Source: Prosthecobacter debontii (GTDB lineage: Bacteria > Verrucomicrobiota > Verrucomicrobiia > Verrucomicrobiales > Verrucomicrobiaceae). Taken from it: 44,624 nucleotides of DNA. The notes beneath the pieces are model-generated. The model had not been told where the DNA came from, made no database searches, and saw only the letters and a list, made by a program, of their open reading frames with translations. Location: contig CAMBPV010000013.1 of NCBI GenBank assembly GCA_945869695.1, positions 1 through 44,624 on the forward strand, written 5' to 3'. The translations under genes were made by a program, and so were the position numbers. Below are positions 16,561-24,936 of the stretch, piece by piece. Positions within the stretch are counted from its first letter, which is position 1; each line of letters opens with the position of its first letter.

Positions 16561-17049
16561 ATGAAACATGGACGCAAGATCGTAAAGCTGCAGCGTGATG
16601 CCTCGCACCGCAATGCATTGCTGGCTAACCTCACCCTCAGTTTGATCGACCACACTCGTATCCGCACGACTTTGGCAAAAGCCAAAGCCTTGCGCCCTGT
16701 GGCTGAAAAGCTCGTAACCCTCGGCAAGTGTGGCACGCTCCACGCACGTCGTCAGGCCATCGCAGCCCTTCAAGACAAAGTGTTGGTCAAGAAACTCTTT
16801 GAGGAAATCGCGGTTGCCTCAAAGGATCGTCAAGGCGGCTACACCCGCATTACCAAGCTCGGTCAACGCCGCAGCGACTCCGCACCGATGGCCTTCATCG
16901 AATGGGTGGACGCTTACGTGCCGAAGAAAGTGAAAACCACTGCCGCTGCCCCTGAAGCTGATGCAGCCCCCGAAGTCATCGACGTCGAGGAAGTGACTAC
17001 CGCTCCCAAAAAGAAGCGCGCAACCAAGAAGGCCTCGGCCGCTGAGTAA
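16561..17049 (+). CDS. rplQ: 50S ribosomal protein L17 with C-terminal extension
   Basis: Residues 1 to about 120 are a typical L17: MKHGRKIVKLQRDASHRNAL at the start and LFEEIAVASKDRQGGYTRI with the LGQRRSD segment later. L17 sits near the peptide exit tunnel of the large subunit. The total of 162 residues exceeds the E. coli length of 127 because of a C-terminal tail, first acidic (ApEvIDVEEV) and then Lys/Ala-rich, of about 38 residues. It follows rpoA by 32 bases in the order common to most bacteria and ends 31 bases before a strong terminator, which closes the rpoA-rplQ unit. Confidence 0.97.
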   Translation: MKHGRKIVKLQRDASHRNALLANLTLSLIDHTRIRTTLAKAKALRPVAEKLVTLGKCGTLHARRQAIAALQDKVLVKKLFEEIAVASKDRQGGYTRITKLGQRRSDSAPMAFIEWVDAYVPKKVKTTAAAPEADAAPEVIDVEEVTTAPKKKRATKKASAAE

Positions 17050-17080
17050 CCAGCACCGCTCGTTCATCTGATCAAATCTC

Positions 17081-17113
17081 AAATGCGAGGGTGGAAACAC
17101 CCTCGCATTTTTG
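17081..17113 (+). terminator. Intrinsic terminator of rpoA-rplQ
   Basis: A perfect 13-bp stem (AAATGCGAGGGTG with CACCCTCGCATTT) is capped by a GAAA tetraloop and followed by TTGTTG. It is the strongest hairpin in this part of the window and lies 31 bases after the rplQ stop. Confidence 0.93.
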
Positions 17114-17148
17114 TTGTGCTCCCGCTCTGCCACCACCAACTTTTGGCT

Positions 17149-17835
17149 ATGCGAATAAAATTCGGACGCGTGGGACTCTTGTGGTTGTGTTCGATCCTTG
17201 GCTCAATGTCGCAACAGCCCGAGGAAACACCCAAGACAGAAACGAAACCCGCTCTCGTTTGGACAATCAAGCCCGAGGAACTCAAAGACTTTCATGACTA
17301 TCCCAAGGAGATTAAACCACTCATCCGTCGAGCTCTGGAGCTAACCGAAAAAAACCTCACCTACCTCTTCGGCTCAAGTGATCCTCAGAAAGGCGGAATG
17401 GATTGCTCCGGCACCCTTTTTTACCTCCTCCAATCGATTGGAATCAAAGGAGCCCCACGTCAATCCGACGAAATGAGCGATTGGATCTCCAAAGAATCTC
17501 GACTGCATCTCACCAGCAATGCGTCGTCGTTTTCAGATCCAAAGTTTGCCGAACTAAAGCCCGGTCATCTTCTTTTTTGGACGGGCACCTATGATACACC
17601 CGGCAGGACCTCCCGTGTATCCCACGTCATGCTCTATCTCGGAAAACGCGGTAAAGATGGTGCCCCTTTGATTTTTGGTGCCAGCGATGGGCGCACTTAT
17701 GAAGGTCAAAAAAGATGTGGCGTCAGCGTGTTTGATTTCAAGATTCCAAACAAGAAAAGCAAGGCCGCCCTTCTCGGCTATGGCGCGATTCCTGGCATTG
17801 AAAATCAAGCGGTCAAATCCGAAGCCAAGGAGTGA
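17149..17835 (+). CDS. NlpC/P60-family peptidoglycan hydrolase-like protein
   Basis: The predicted 228-residue protein has a short hydrophobic N terminus (MRIKFGRVGLLWLCSILGSM) that could act as a signal peptide. The NlpC/P60 papain-like core is visible: catalytic Cys86 in GGMDCSGT, then GHLLFWTGTYD, then catalytic His159 in RVSHVMLYLG and FGASDGR with a polar third residue. Such enzymes cleave D-glutamyl or related peptide bonds in murein stem peptides. An upstream in-frame start at 17083 lies inside the rplQ terminator and is rejected; ATG 17149 fits the signal peptide. panD follows after 65 bases on the same strand. Confidence 0.86.
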   Translation: MRIKFGRVGLLWLCSILGSMSQQPEETPKTETKPALVWTIKPEELKDFHDYPKEIKPLIRRALELTEKNLTYLFGSSDPQKGGMDCSGTLFYLLQSIGIKGAPRQSDEMSDWISKESRLHLTSNASSFSDPKFAELKPGHLLFWTGTYDTPGRTSRVSHVMLYLGKRGKDGAPLIFGASDGRTYEGQKRCGVSVFDFKIPNKKSKAALLGYGAIPGIENQAVKSEAKE

Positions 17836-17900
17836 AAAAACTATCGGGTTAAGGAGAGCCAAACGGCTTGACGCTTAGCTCCGTTCACGGACACTAACGC

Positions 17901-18251
17901 GTGCTACGCACCCAGCTAAAATCCAAGATTCACCGCGCCACTGTAACCGACGGAAATGTCGATTATGAAGGCAGCATCACAGTCCCGCTTGATCTCATGA
18001 AGGCCGCAGACCTCTGGGACGGTGAGAAAGTGCTCGTCACCTCGATCACCGGCGGTCAACGCCTCGAGACCTATGTGATCCCCGGAAAAAGCAAGTCGGG
18101 AAAGTTCGTCGTCAACGGAGCTGCAGCACACCTCATCAATAAGGGGCATATCGTGACCCTCATGGCCTGGGGTATCGAGAAGAAAAAGATCATTCCGAAG
18201 CGCATCCTTCTGGATTCGTCGAATCAGATCGTGTCTCGAAAAGTGAAGTGA
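17901..18251 (+). CDS. panD: Aspartate 1-decarboxylase proenzyme
   Basis: The 116-residue proenzyme makes beta-alanine from aspartate for pantothenate and coenzyme A synthesis. It self-cleaves between Gly24 and Ser25 in the conserved YEGSI, converting Ser25 into the catalytic pyruvoyl group. Other conserved parts are LLRTQLKSKIHRATVT-like N terminus (here MLRTQLKSKIHRATVT), VNGAAAHLINKGHIV and LMAWGIE. The start is GTG at 17901, which gives the exact family N terminus. The gene converges on a GT4 gene with a gap of only 13 bases and no clear terminator. Confidence 0.97.
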   Translation: MLRTQLKSKIHRATVTDGNVDYEGSITVPLDLMKAADLWDGEKVLVTSITGGQRLETYVIPGKSKSGKFVVNGAAAHLINKGHIVTLMAWGIEKKKIIPKRILLDSSNQIVSRKVK

Positions 18252-18264
18252 AAACCTGGGTAGC

Positions 18265-19551
18265 CTAGCTCGCCATCGAGCCCATCAACTCCTCAAATCT
18301 CGCAGCCATGGCACCAGCCTGATAGCGTTGCCTCACTGAGTTCATCCCTCGGAGACTCAACTTCTCACGCAATTCAGGATCTCCGATCACTCGCTCCAGT
18401 TCATCTGCCAGCGAAACGGCATCATCGGCCCGACAAATCAGCCCACCTTGAGTCTCCCGGATCAATTCTGGAAAGGCCCCACTGTCAGGTTGCACCACCG
18501 GCACACCTGAAGCCAAGGCCTCGATCACGTAAAGACCGAAGGCTTCTCCATAGATCGCAGGCACCGAGAAGACCGTCAGATCGCGGAAGAAATGCATCTT
18601 CTCGGTGAAATCCAAATTGGGGAGGAATTCAACGCGACCAAGACATCCGGCTGAATCCAGCCGAGCCTTCAAATCAGCCACATACTTTTCATCCACGGGC
18701 GTGAATGCACCGCCCACTTTCAGTTTGATTTGAGGGAACCGGTTAAGCTTCACCAATTCAATGAAAGCATTGACCAAAACAGTGAGCCCTTTTCCATGGA
18801 TCATTCGCGCCAAATACCCAATCGTAGGCACGTTCAGATCAGGGCTCGAAATCGGAAAAGGCGTCGCGTCGATCCCGTTGGGCATTACCGCGACTTTCGA
18901 CGCCTCCACTCCCAGTCGCAGAGCCATCGAGTCCGCATAAAACTGACTGGGTGCGATGAAGAGATCAACCTGTTTGGCATTGGCACGCAGTGCCTCCGCA
19001 CACCTCTCTCGATAAGGGCTGATGAGCGTATCCAAGAAGGAATCCTCACCTTGCAGCGAGCAAATGACACGAGCACCCGTCTCCTTTTTGATGGCTCCAG
19101 CCAGGCCAGTGAGCAAGCTATTGGAAAGAGAAATCACATCGGCTTCAGGCAACTCTTTGAGCCACAAGACCAGCTTCCTCCATTCCGCCCACTGGCGTCC
19201 ATCCTCACCCGCCAGACTGCCCAAGGTCATTTCACCGAGATCCTTCGCACTCGTCATCCCCATGCGCTCCGATGCTTTTCGCAAAAGACCCGGCGAATTG
19301 ATCCACCGATGCACGAATCTAGGCATCCGGTGAAACCAAGGAAGCTTCTGTTGGAGATACAAGGAAATACCCCCGACGCGGACGGGTTGCTCCGGGCTTG
19401 CCTCTTCGCGGTCGGTGACCAGAGGAAGGTAAAGAGGCACCATCAGTGCATCATGCCCACGCTCACGCAGCGCCTTGATCAGCGCATTGTCCCTCAGGCA
19501 GCTTCCACAGTGGAAACTCCCCGTGCCCGGCGTGAGGTGAATGATTCGCAT
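18265..19551 (-). CDS. Glycosyltransferase family 4
   Basis: The 428-residue protein has a GT-B layout: N-terminal MRIIHLTPGTGSFHCGSCLRD with the acceptor-side glycine loop, then IGYLARMIHGKGLTVLVNAF beginning the donor domain, and EAFGLYVIEALASGVPVVQP, the C-terminal nucleotide-sugar signature with its two acidic residues. The acceptor and sugar cannot be told from the sequence. ATG at 19551 is preferred because seven further residues from 19572 are not part of the fold. It lies 17 bases after the lipoprotein gene, so dnaX, the lipoprotein and this gene may form one transcript. Confidence 0.9.
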   Translation of the reverse strand: MRIIHLTPGTGSFHCGSCLRDNALIKALRERGHDALMVPLYLPLVTDREEASPEQPVRVGGISLYLQQKLPWFHRMPRFVHRWINSPGLLRKASERMGMTSAKDLGEMTLGSLAGEDGRQWAEWRKLVLWLKELPEADVISLSNSLLTGLAGAIKKETGARVICSLQGEDSFLDTLISPYRERCAEALRANAKQVDLFIAPSQFYADSMALRLGVEASKVAVMPNGIDATPFPISSPDLNVPTIGYLARMIHGKGLTVLVNAFIELVKLNRFPQIKLKVGGAFTPVDEKYVADLKARLDSAGCLGRVEFLPNLDFTEKMHFFRDLTVFSVPAIYGEAFGLYVIEALASGVPVVQPDSGAFPELIRETQGGLICRADDAVSLADELERVIGDPELREKLSLRGMNSVRQRYQAGAMAARFEELMGSMAS

Positions 19552-19568
19552 CGCCTTTAAAGTCCCGC

Positions 19569-20054
19569 TCAATAAGGAGGATAACCCGGATAGTCGCGAT
19601 CATAGCCATAATCCTCGCGGCCACGATATGAGAAATCCTCATCGTCATCATCCAGATCATCCAACTCCTCAGAGAAAGCCGACAAAGCCGAGTCAAACGA
19701 ACGCCGCACGACTCCTGCACGATCAAAAATGGACCGCGGCCCGCCGTCACGCCCCTCACCCGTCGCCACCGTGGATCCCCTTCGGCAGAGGTAAATCAAC
19801 GTGTCGGTATTGATCGGACCCTCCTCGATTGAAAAATTCAGGCTGTATTGAGCCCCTCCACCTCGGGTCGGCCTGAACCCATATTCCACCAATGTATCAG
19901 CCACAGCTCGGATGTATTGACGCTCTCTTTCATTCAAATCCACGGGCATCGAGACATACCGTTCTTGCCGCCCCTGAGGCCTGCCGTCTGGCATCGTTGA
20001 TTCGCATTGAGTGAGACCAAGGATTAACAGAAACAAAGCGAAAATTCTTTTCAT
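19569..20054 (-). CDS. Hypothetical lipoprotein with acidic, Tyr/Pro-rich tail
   Basis: About 161 residues begin with a signal sequence ending in the lipobox GLTQC, so lipidation is likely. Residues about 40-120 could form a small alpha/beta domain with a helix (ERQYIRAVADTLVEYGF) followed by strands. The C terminus is low complexity: DDLDDDDEDF and then a Tyr/Asp/Pro-rich tail ending YPGYPPY. I recognise no family. The sandwiching of the gene between dnaX and a glycosyltransferase gene gives no functional clue. The start at 20054 (MKRIFALFL) is chosen over 20060 because it begins the signal peptide. Confidence 0.7.
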   Translation of the reverse strand: MKRIFALFLLILGLTQCESTMPDGRPQGRQERYVSMPVDLNERERQYIRAVADTLVEYGFRPTRGGGAQYSLNFSIEEGPINTDTLIYLCRRGSTVATGEGRDGGPRSIFDRAGVVRRSFDSALSAFSEELDDLDDDDEDFSYRGREDYGYDRDYPGYPPY

Positions 20055-20128
20055 AAACATTCTTCAAATAGGTTGGGTTTGGACGGCCAGCGGGCAGCTC
20101 TATTCATCAGAACTCTTAACGCATTCGA

Positions 20129-21931
20129 TTAACCCGCAGATTCAGAAGGGAGAATCTTTGCCTTAAACGCCTCGATCGTCGCGTTAATGAGGGGGTCATC
20201 ATAGAACTCGGCGGAAGAAACCATGGGGACCGGAGGCGCTTTCTCGGGAGTCGTCTCGACGGAGGCCGGAGGCGGAGGTGCCGGTGTCGCAACAGATGAT
20301 GTCGGCAATCCATCGAAGCCGAACGTTGGCTCCGGAAGTTCCTTGGCCACCAGTGAGGCTTCAATCACCAAATCCAGCCTCGTCGGCGCACCCGAAAGAT
20401 CCGCTAGCAATCCTTCGAGAAACTTCCTTTTATCATCTCGCTTCAGACTCTCGCAGGCATGGGCTTCAGAAACGGGAAAGCCGACCTTCAAAAGACCGGG
20501 TCGGTGTTCCAGTTGAGTGCCCATGTGCATCCAGTTCGCCAGCAAAGGACGCTGTTCCTGAATGGTGTCACAGAGCGCTTTCCAGAGGTCACCCGATTCC
20601 ACCGGAGCCTTCGGCGCAGGCTCCGGTTCGGCAGCGGGCGCAGCCACCACGGGGGGCGCAACAACTGGCTTCGGTGCTTCCACACGCTCAACGACACGCG
20701 CTGGTGGTTCGACCACCGGTGCTATAGCCCTCACGGGTGCAGCCTGCTGGACCGCAGGAGCCGCCGCCCGCCTGACGATGGCACCCGTCGCTGCACCGCC
20801 ATCACCCCGGTCAATGGCCTCAATCACATCGCTCAATGAAACTTCACCCAGACACTGCACAGCCTGGATCACACCCAACTCGAAGTGCAACCGCTTGTTC
20901 GTGGCCCAACGCATCCGCGCATCCACTTCACCGAGGCCATCCACGACACGCAGCATTTGCTCAGTCGTCGCCATCGTAGCCTGAGTCCCCACACTCGCTG
21001 CGACCTCGGGTGAAAGGTCCTCGATCGCCGCATCAGGATCAGCTTGATAAACCAAAAGAGTCCTAAAATGTTGGATCAAATCGCCTAAAAGCCGCCCCAA
21101 GTCCTTGCCTGCATCATTTTGATGGTGCACCACTCGGAGTGAGCCCACCGTAGCCTGGCTCAAAATCGCCTGAGCGAGCGTCGCAACGGATTCAGCCGAG
21201 GTGAAACCGAAAATCTCGAGAACGTTTTCCTCCTGAATGCGTCCGCCACAAAATGCAACCAACTGATCCAGCATCGACTGCGCATCCCGCATCCCGCCGT
21301 CCGCACCTTTGGCGATTGCATACGCCGCCTTCTCATCCAGCTCCACCTTCTCCAAGCTAGCAATGTGAAGCAGGTGTTTGGCAATGATTGTATTCGGAAT
21401 CCTCCTCAGATCGAAACGCTGACACCGGCTGATGATGGTGGGCAGGATCTTATTGGCCTCAGTCGTGGCAAAAATAAACTTCACGTGAGGAGGCGGCTCT
21501 TCCAGCGTCTTTAGCAGCGCATTGAATGCCGCAGTCGAGAGCATGTGCACCTCATCGATGTAATAGATCTTGAATCGGCACCTCGCAGGAGAATACCGGA
21601 CCTTCTCTCGAAGATCGCGCACCTCATCGACCCCGTTATTACTCGCACCATCGATCTCCAGCACATCCAAGCTCCGTCCCTCGGCGATTTCCTGGCAGAT
21701 ATCATCATCTGGATCGAATTCGATACTCGGTCCATTTTTGCAATTCAGCGCTTTCGCAAATATGCGCGCCGTCGAGGTTTTCCCCGTCCCACGCGGACCT
21801 ACAAAAAGATAGGCATGGGCCAGGCGGTTCTGCGCGATCGCATTGCTAAGAGTGCGCACCACATGATCCTGACCGAGGACATCAGCAAAAGTTTGAGGAC
21901 GATATTTTCTGGCGAAGACCTGATAACTCAC
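20129..21931 (-). CDS. dnaX: DNA polymerase III subunit gamma/tau
   Basis: The 600-residue clamp-loader ATPase has Walker A GPRGTGKT at residues 45-52, Walker B YYIDEVHML, and sensor/arginine-finger SRCQRFDLRRI. A Pro/Ala/Val-rich linker lies at about residues 385-450, followed by the tau-specific C-terminal domain. The zinc module is altered. C64 and C79 are kept at the same numbers as in E. coli, but positions 73 and 76 are Asp, within the segment EFDPDDDIC. No A-rich slippery site for a programmed frameshift is apparent, so a single tau-like product is expected. The start is GTG at 21931, which gives the family N terminus MSYQVFARKYRP. The upstream kefB remnant ends 11 bases before it. Confidence 0.97.
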   Translation of the reverse strand: MSYQVFARKYRPQTFADVLGQDHVVRTLSNAIAQNRLAHAYLFVGPRGTGKTSTARIFAKALNCKNGPSIEFDPDDDICQEIAEGRSLDVLEIDGASNNGVDEVRDLREKVRYSPARCRFKIYYIDEVHMLSTAAFNALLKTLEEPPPHVKFIFATTEANKILPTIISRCQRFDLRRIPNTIIAKHLLHIASLEKVELDEKAAYAIAKGADGGMRDAQSMLDQLVAFCGGRIQEENVLEIFGFTSAESVATLAQAILSQATVGSLRVVHHQNDAGKDLGRLLGDLIQHFRTLLVYQADPDAAIEDLSPEVAASVGTQATMATTEQMLRVVDGLGEVDARMRWATNKRLHFELGVIQAVQCLGEVSLSDVIEAIDRGDGGAATGAIVRRAAAPAVQQAAPVRAIAPVVEPPARVVERVEAPKPVVAPPVVAAPAAEPEPAPKAPVESGDLWKALCDTIQEQRPLLANWMHMGTQLEHRPGLLKVGFPVSEAHACESLKRDDKRKFLEGLLADLSGAPTRLDLVIEASLVAKELPEPTFGFDGLPTSSVATPAPPPPASVETTPEKAPPVPMVSSAEFYDDPLINATIEAFKAKILPSESAG

Positions 21932-21941
21932 GCCTCACCTA

Positions 21942-23255
21942 TTAGCGATTCACCACCGGTAAGCCACTGGATTTTTTGCCACTTAATCCGCGTCGAGTAT
22001 CAGAATCCGCGCCCTCTTGAATCAGTCGGTAAGCGGGGTCCCGACCGTAGGCACACGCCAAAACTTGGAGTTTCGGAAAATGCTTTCGACAGGCTTCGAT
22101 GAGAGCAAGAGACTTTTCCTCATCCTTGATCGCGATGATTAACAATTTCGCCTCGGCAGCCCCACGGCATGAAGGAGATCCAGCCTAGTAGCGTCACCAT
22201 AAAAAACTTTCAGCCCGATCCATCTCAGCAGGTCCACATGGTCAGGATCAATCTCCAATACGGTCGTCCCCACGCCCTGCGCATGGAGAAAACCTCCAAT
22301 CGCATTCCCAAACCGTCCAAACCCAGCAATGATGACCGGGTTCGTTTCATCGATCTCATCAGCACCTACTTTGACCGTTTGGGTAGCGGACAAACGCGGC
22401 GCAAGAACCCGCTCGTGCAAAAGGAAAAGCAGAGAAGCACAAGCCATCGAGAGAGCGACGTTCGCGACCAAAGGTTTTGCCGCCTCTTCCGGCAAGACAC
22501 CTTGCTGGGTGCAAAATGAAACGAGGACGAAAGCAAACTCACCTCCTTGCGCGAGCGCCAGAGCCAAAAGCGATCCCTGATCCGCACTGGACTTTGAGGT
22601 AAGGGGCAAGCCCCAAAGCACTCCCGCCTTAATCACGATCAGAACGAGCAAAAGCAAAGACACCAAACCCAAGTTTTGCATCACATAGCCAAAGTCAATG
22701 GAAGCGCCCACACTGACAAAGAACAGCCGCAACAGAAGACCTTTGAACGGCTCGATATCGCCCTCGAGCCCATGCCGATACTCGCTGTCCGACAAGACCA
22801 CCCCGGCCACAAAGGCACCCAGGGCCGGAGATAGGCCCACCGTGTTCATCAGAATCGCAATTCCGACCACCAGCAAAAGCGCCGCCGCAGTGAAGATCTC
22901 ACGCAAACCCAAACGCGCGATGTAACGCAATGCATTAGAGCTCGGGTAACGCCCGATGACGATGACCTGCGCGCCGCCCAATCCAAAGATCGGCCCTCGC
23001 GACCGCCAGAGAATCGACGGCCGAAGTTCCAGTCCGATGAGAAAAAGCATCATCACCACGCCGAACTCCGCAAAGTGCATCACGTCATGGGATTCATCTC
23101 CGAGTAGCCCCAAGAACCGCAGGCCCAATCGCCACGCCTGCCAGCAAGTAACCGAGGACCAAGCCAAGCCCGAATCGTTTGGCCAGCGGCACCGACACGA
23201 CAGTTGCGCTCAAATAAACTAGCGCATCCAGAAAAAAGGTTCCCTCTTCTTGCAC
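21942..23255 (-). pseudogene. kefB: Decayed KefB-type K+/H+ antiporter
   Basis: Three frames are needed to read this gene. From GTG 23255 the N terminus reads [18 protein letters not shown], then [15 protein letters not shown]. An extra base in a GGGG run (23108-23111) then shifts the frame, and the sequence continues as [18 protein letters not shown]. Near 22960 GGAQVIV jumps to GRYPSSNALRYIARLGLREI. Relative to E. coli KefB as I recall it, about 100 residues covering the middle ion-pathway helices are missing. The TrkA-N domain (VIIAGFGRFGNAIGGF) follows, but a base is missing at a G run (22160-22163), so the frame stops at 22139 while the true continuation LLIIAIKDEEKSLALIE lies in another frame. 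The 3' end is truncated after GADS, close to dnaX. Loss of function seems certain. Confidence 0.88.
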
Positions 23256-23285
23256 CTTAGTTTTCGATTTCGCCTTGGTTTCTGC

Positions 23286-23884
23286 TCACGAATTTCGAAT
23301 GATCGCGTCGAGATCATCATTCAAACAAGCCTTCTTTTGCGCAGCAATCGGATCCACTCGTCCATCCCTAAGTGCTTCGAGAAGCCGACGGCTATTTGCA
23401 CAGTGCCCCCACCATCGCCGATTTCAGGAGTGCCGCGCACAACCAAGGCACCCAACCACGTCATTTTACACACCTGACACGTCTGATCGAAGGGGGCAAT
23501 AAACTGGCGGATCGTGAAGCGATTGAAGCCGCCTTCACGATACACCTGAGCTCCCCCTTCCGTGGCGACGCATTGGATGGCTACCTTGCCCTCGAGCGCG
23601 CGTCCCTCGCCGCCATACGCCCAGCCGTGAGTGAGGACAAGATCCCGCCACTCCTTCAAAATCGCGGAACTCGAATACCATGAGAGAGGATGGTGAAACG
23701 CAATCACATCATGCTCGCTGAGCAACTGTTGCTCGCGCCTTACATCGATCAAGAGATCAGGGTAGCATTCATAGAGATCATTCACCGTCACCCCCTCGAT
23801 ATCGGCCGCCACCCGTATCAGATGACGGTTGATGCGAGACCGCTGATAGGCGGGATGAGCGAAAAGCATCAGAACACGAGCCAT
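23286..23884 (-). pseudogene. kefF: Frameshifted KefF/KefG-like NAD(P)H oxidoreductase
   Basis: From ATG 23884 the product reads LMLFAHPAYQRSRINRHLI, then HPLSWYSSSAILKEW and GFNRFTIRQF, matching the flavodoxin-fold ancillary oxidoreductases that activate Kef efflux systems. After GTPEIGDGGG the frame enters an unrelated tail that stops at 23321. In another frame the expected C terminus is present: ANSRRLLEALRDGRVDPIAA, running to TGA at 23286-23288. The shift lies in or beside the run of five G at 23406-23410. Start and stop are closely coupled to the neighbours, as expected in a rhodanese-YceI, kefF, kefB operon. The first 150 or so residues are intact, so decay here is recent or partial. 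Confidence 0.8.
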
Positions 23885-23888
23885 GGGG

Positions 23889-24853
23889 CTAAGTGGGAGG
23901 TGCCAAGTAAAGTTTCAGATGCGGTTGCACATCATCGTCAACCACATGGTGTGCCAATCGAGCAAAAAACTTTCCCGATCCATAGACCGCACCCCAGCAA
24001 GTCCGATCAATGGAAAACTCCTCTTATGCAACCAGAACACCTTCTGGCTTCATCGCGATCACCGCCGGAAAGGTCACTTCCGCCGTGACGCCGCGCAAGG
24101 TCAGATCGCCCGTAATTGTCCAGTTTGTGCTCCCGGGAGTGGCTCCATTGATGGCGGCTAAGCAGCGCGTCACGAAGGTCGCGGAGGGAAACTCATTCAC
24201 TGAAAAGAAGTCGTCGCTTTTCAAATGAGAGATCAGCATCCCATTCATTTGTGAATCCGGGATGTCTCCGCAGCTGATCGAACTCATGTCGATCGTGAAA
24301 GTGGCCTTCGAGACTTCCCCGCTATTTACAGAGGCCGACCCGGTGGAGAGTTCGAGCGTGCCCTCGTGATGATTAAACAGATTCCTACCTGTCCAGCGAA
24401 TCACGCTGAGGTTTGGGTCTAAGGAGTAAACACCCTCCGCAGGTGCGTCCGAGGATGAGATGCCATTCCCCTTGTCGGAAACCCGGCCTTGCTCCAAGCA
24501 TCGATCCCACCTCTGTAAATCTTCGCTTTCGTATAACCCGCTTGCCCTAGTTTTTCGATGGCAGCATCCGCCTCTAGAGTTTTGGAACATTTACCATACA
24601 CGACCATTTCAGTGCTCCGGTCCGGTGCTAGGAGATCCATCGTTCCGAGAAAAGCCATTTCATAGGTGCAGGCATTTTTCGATCCTGGAATCCGCGCCTC
24701 TTCACAGGCATTCTCCGGCAAGACATTGATCAGCAGGCCATCAGGATGGGCCTCGAGCCAAAGCCGCAGTGAATCACTTTCGGGAATCTCGTCGAATGGA
24801 TTTTGCATCAAGGGAAGATGCTGGCGCAGCATGGAGAACGCACAAGAGCTCAC
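23889..24853 (-). pseudogene. Frameshifted rhodanese-YceI fusion gene with a premature stop
   Basis: The N-terminal frame encodes a rhodanese-like domain with a putative active Cys in VVYGKCSKTLEA and the closing IYRGGIDAWSKAGFP. Right after this a base is missing in a run near 24468-24474, and the frame ends in unrelated residues at 24419. The other frame continues as GNGISSSDAPAEGVYSLD, then a YceI-like lipid-binding domain (IRWTGRNLFNHHEGTLELS). A TAA at 24024-24026 interrupts it where CAA is a one-base alternative. The same frame then resumes with FSIDRTCWGAVYGSGKFF and ends naturally with TAG at 23889-23891, five bases before the kefF start. So one gene has two independent lesions. The original start may be 24853, 24832 or 24808. 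Confidence 0.85.
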
Positions 24854-24884
24854 TAGTTCAAAAATGGATGATTCCCCTTCTCCG

Positions 24885-24914
24885 TTGACTCTTGCGCCTT
24901 GCCCAATGACTAAT
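24885..24914 (+). promoter_or_regulatory. Possible sigma-70-type promoter for glnS
   Basis: TTGACT (five of six matches) is followed after 18 bases by ACTAAT (four of six). The transcript would start about 15 bases before glnS. The position in the divergent gap supports it, but the -10 is weak. Confidence 0.4.
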
Positions 24915-24936
24915 CCTGCTGATTTTACCTTCCACC

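Noticed and set aside
18730-19560. 276-codon plus-strand frame opposite the GT4 gene
   Set aside because: Arg/His/Gln-rich shadow translation without motifs.
20129-21931. Programmed frameshift making a short gamma form of DnaX
   Set aside because: No A-AAA-AAG-like slippery run with a following hairpin was found in the region after the ATPase core.
21942-24853. Sequencing error as the sole cause of the frameshifts
   Set aside because: Homopolymer errors could explain some shifts, but not the in-frame internal deletion, the CAA-to-TAA stop and the lost 3' end, and neighbouring genes are intact.
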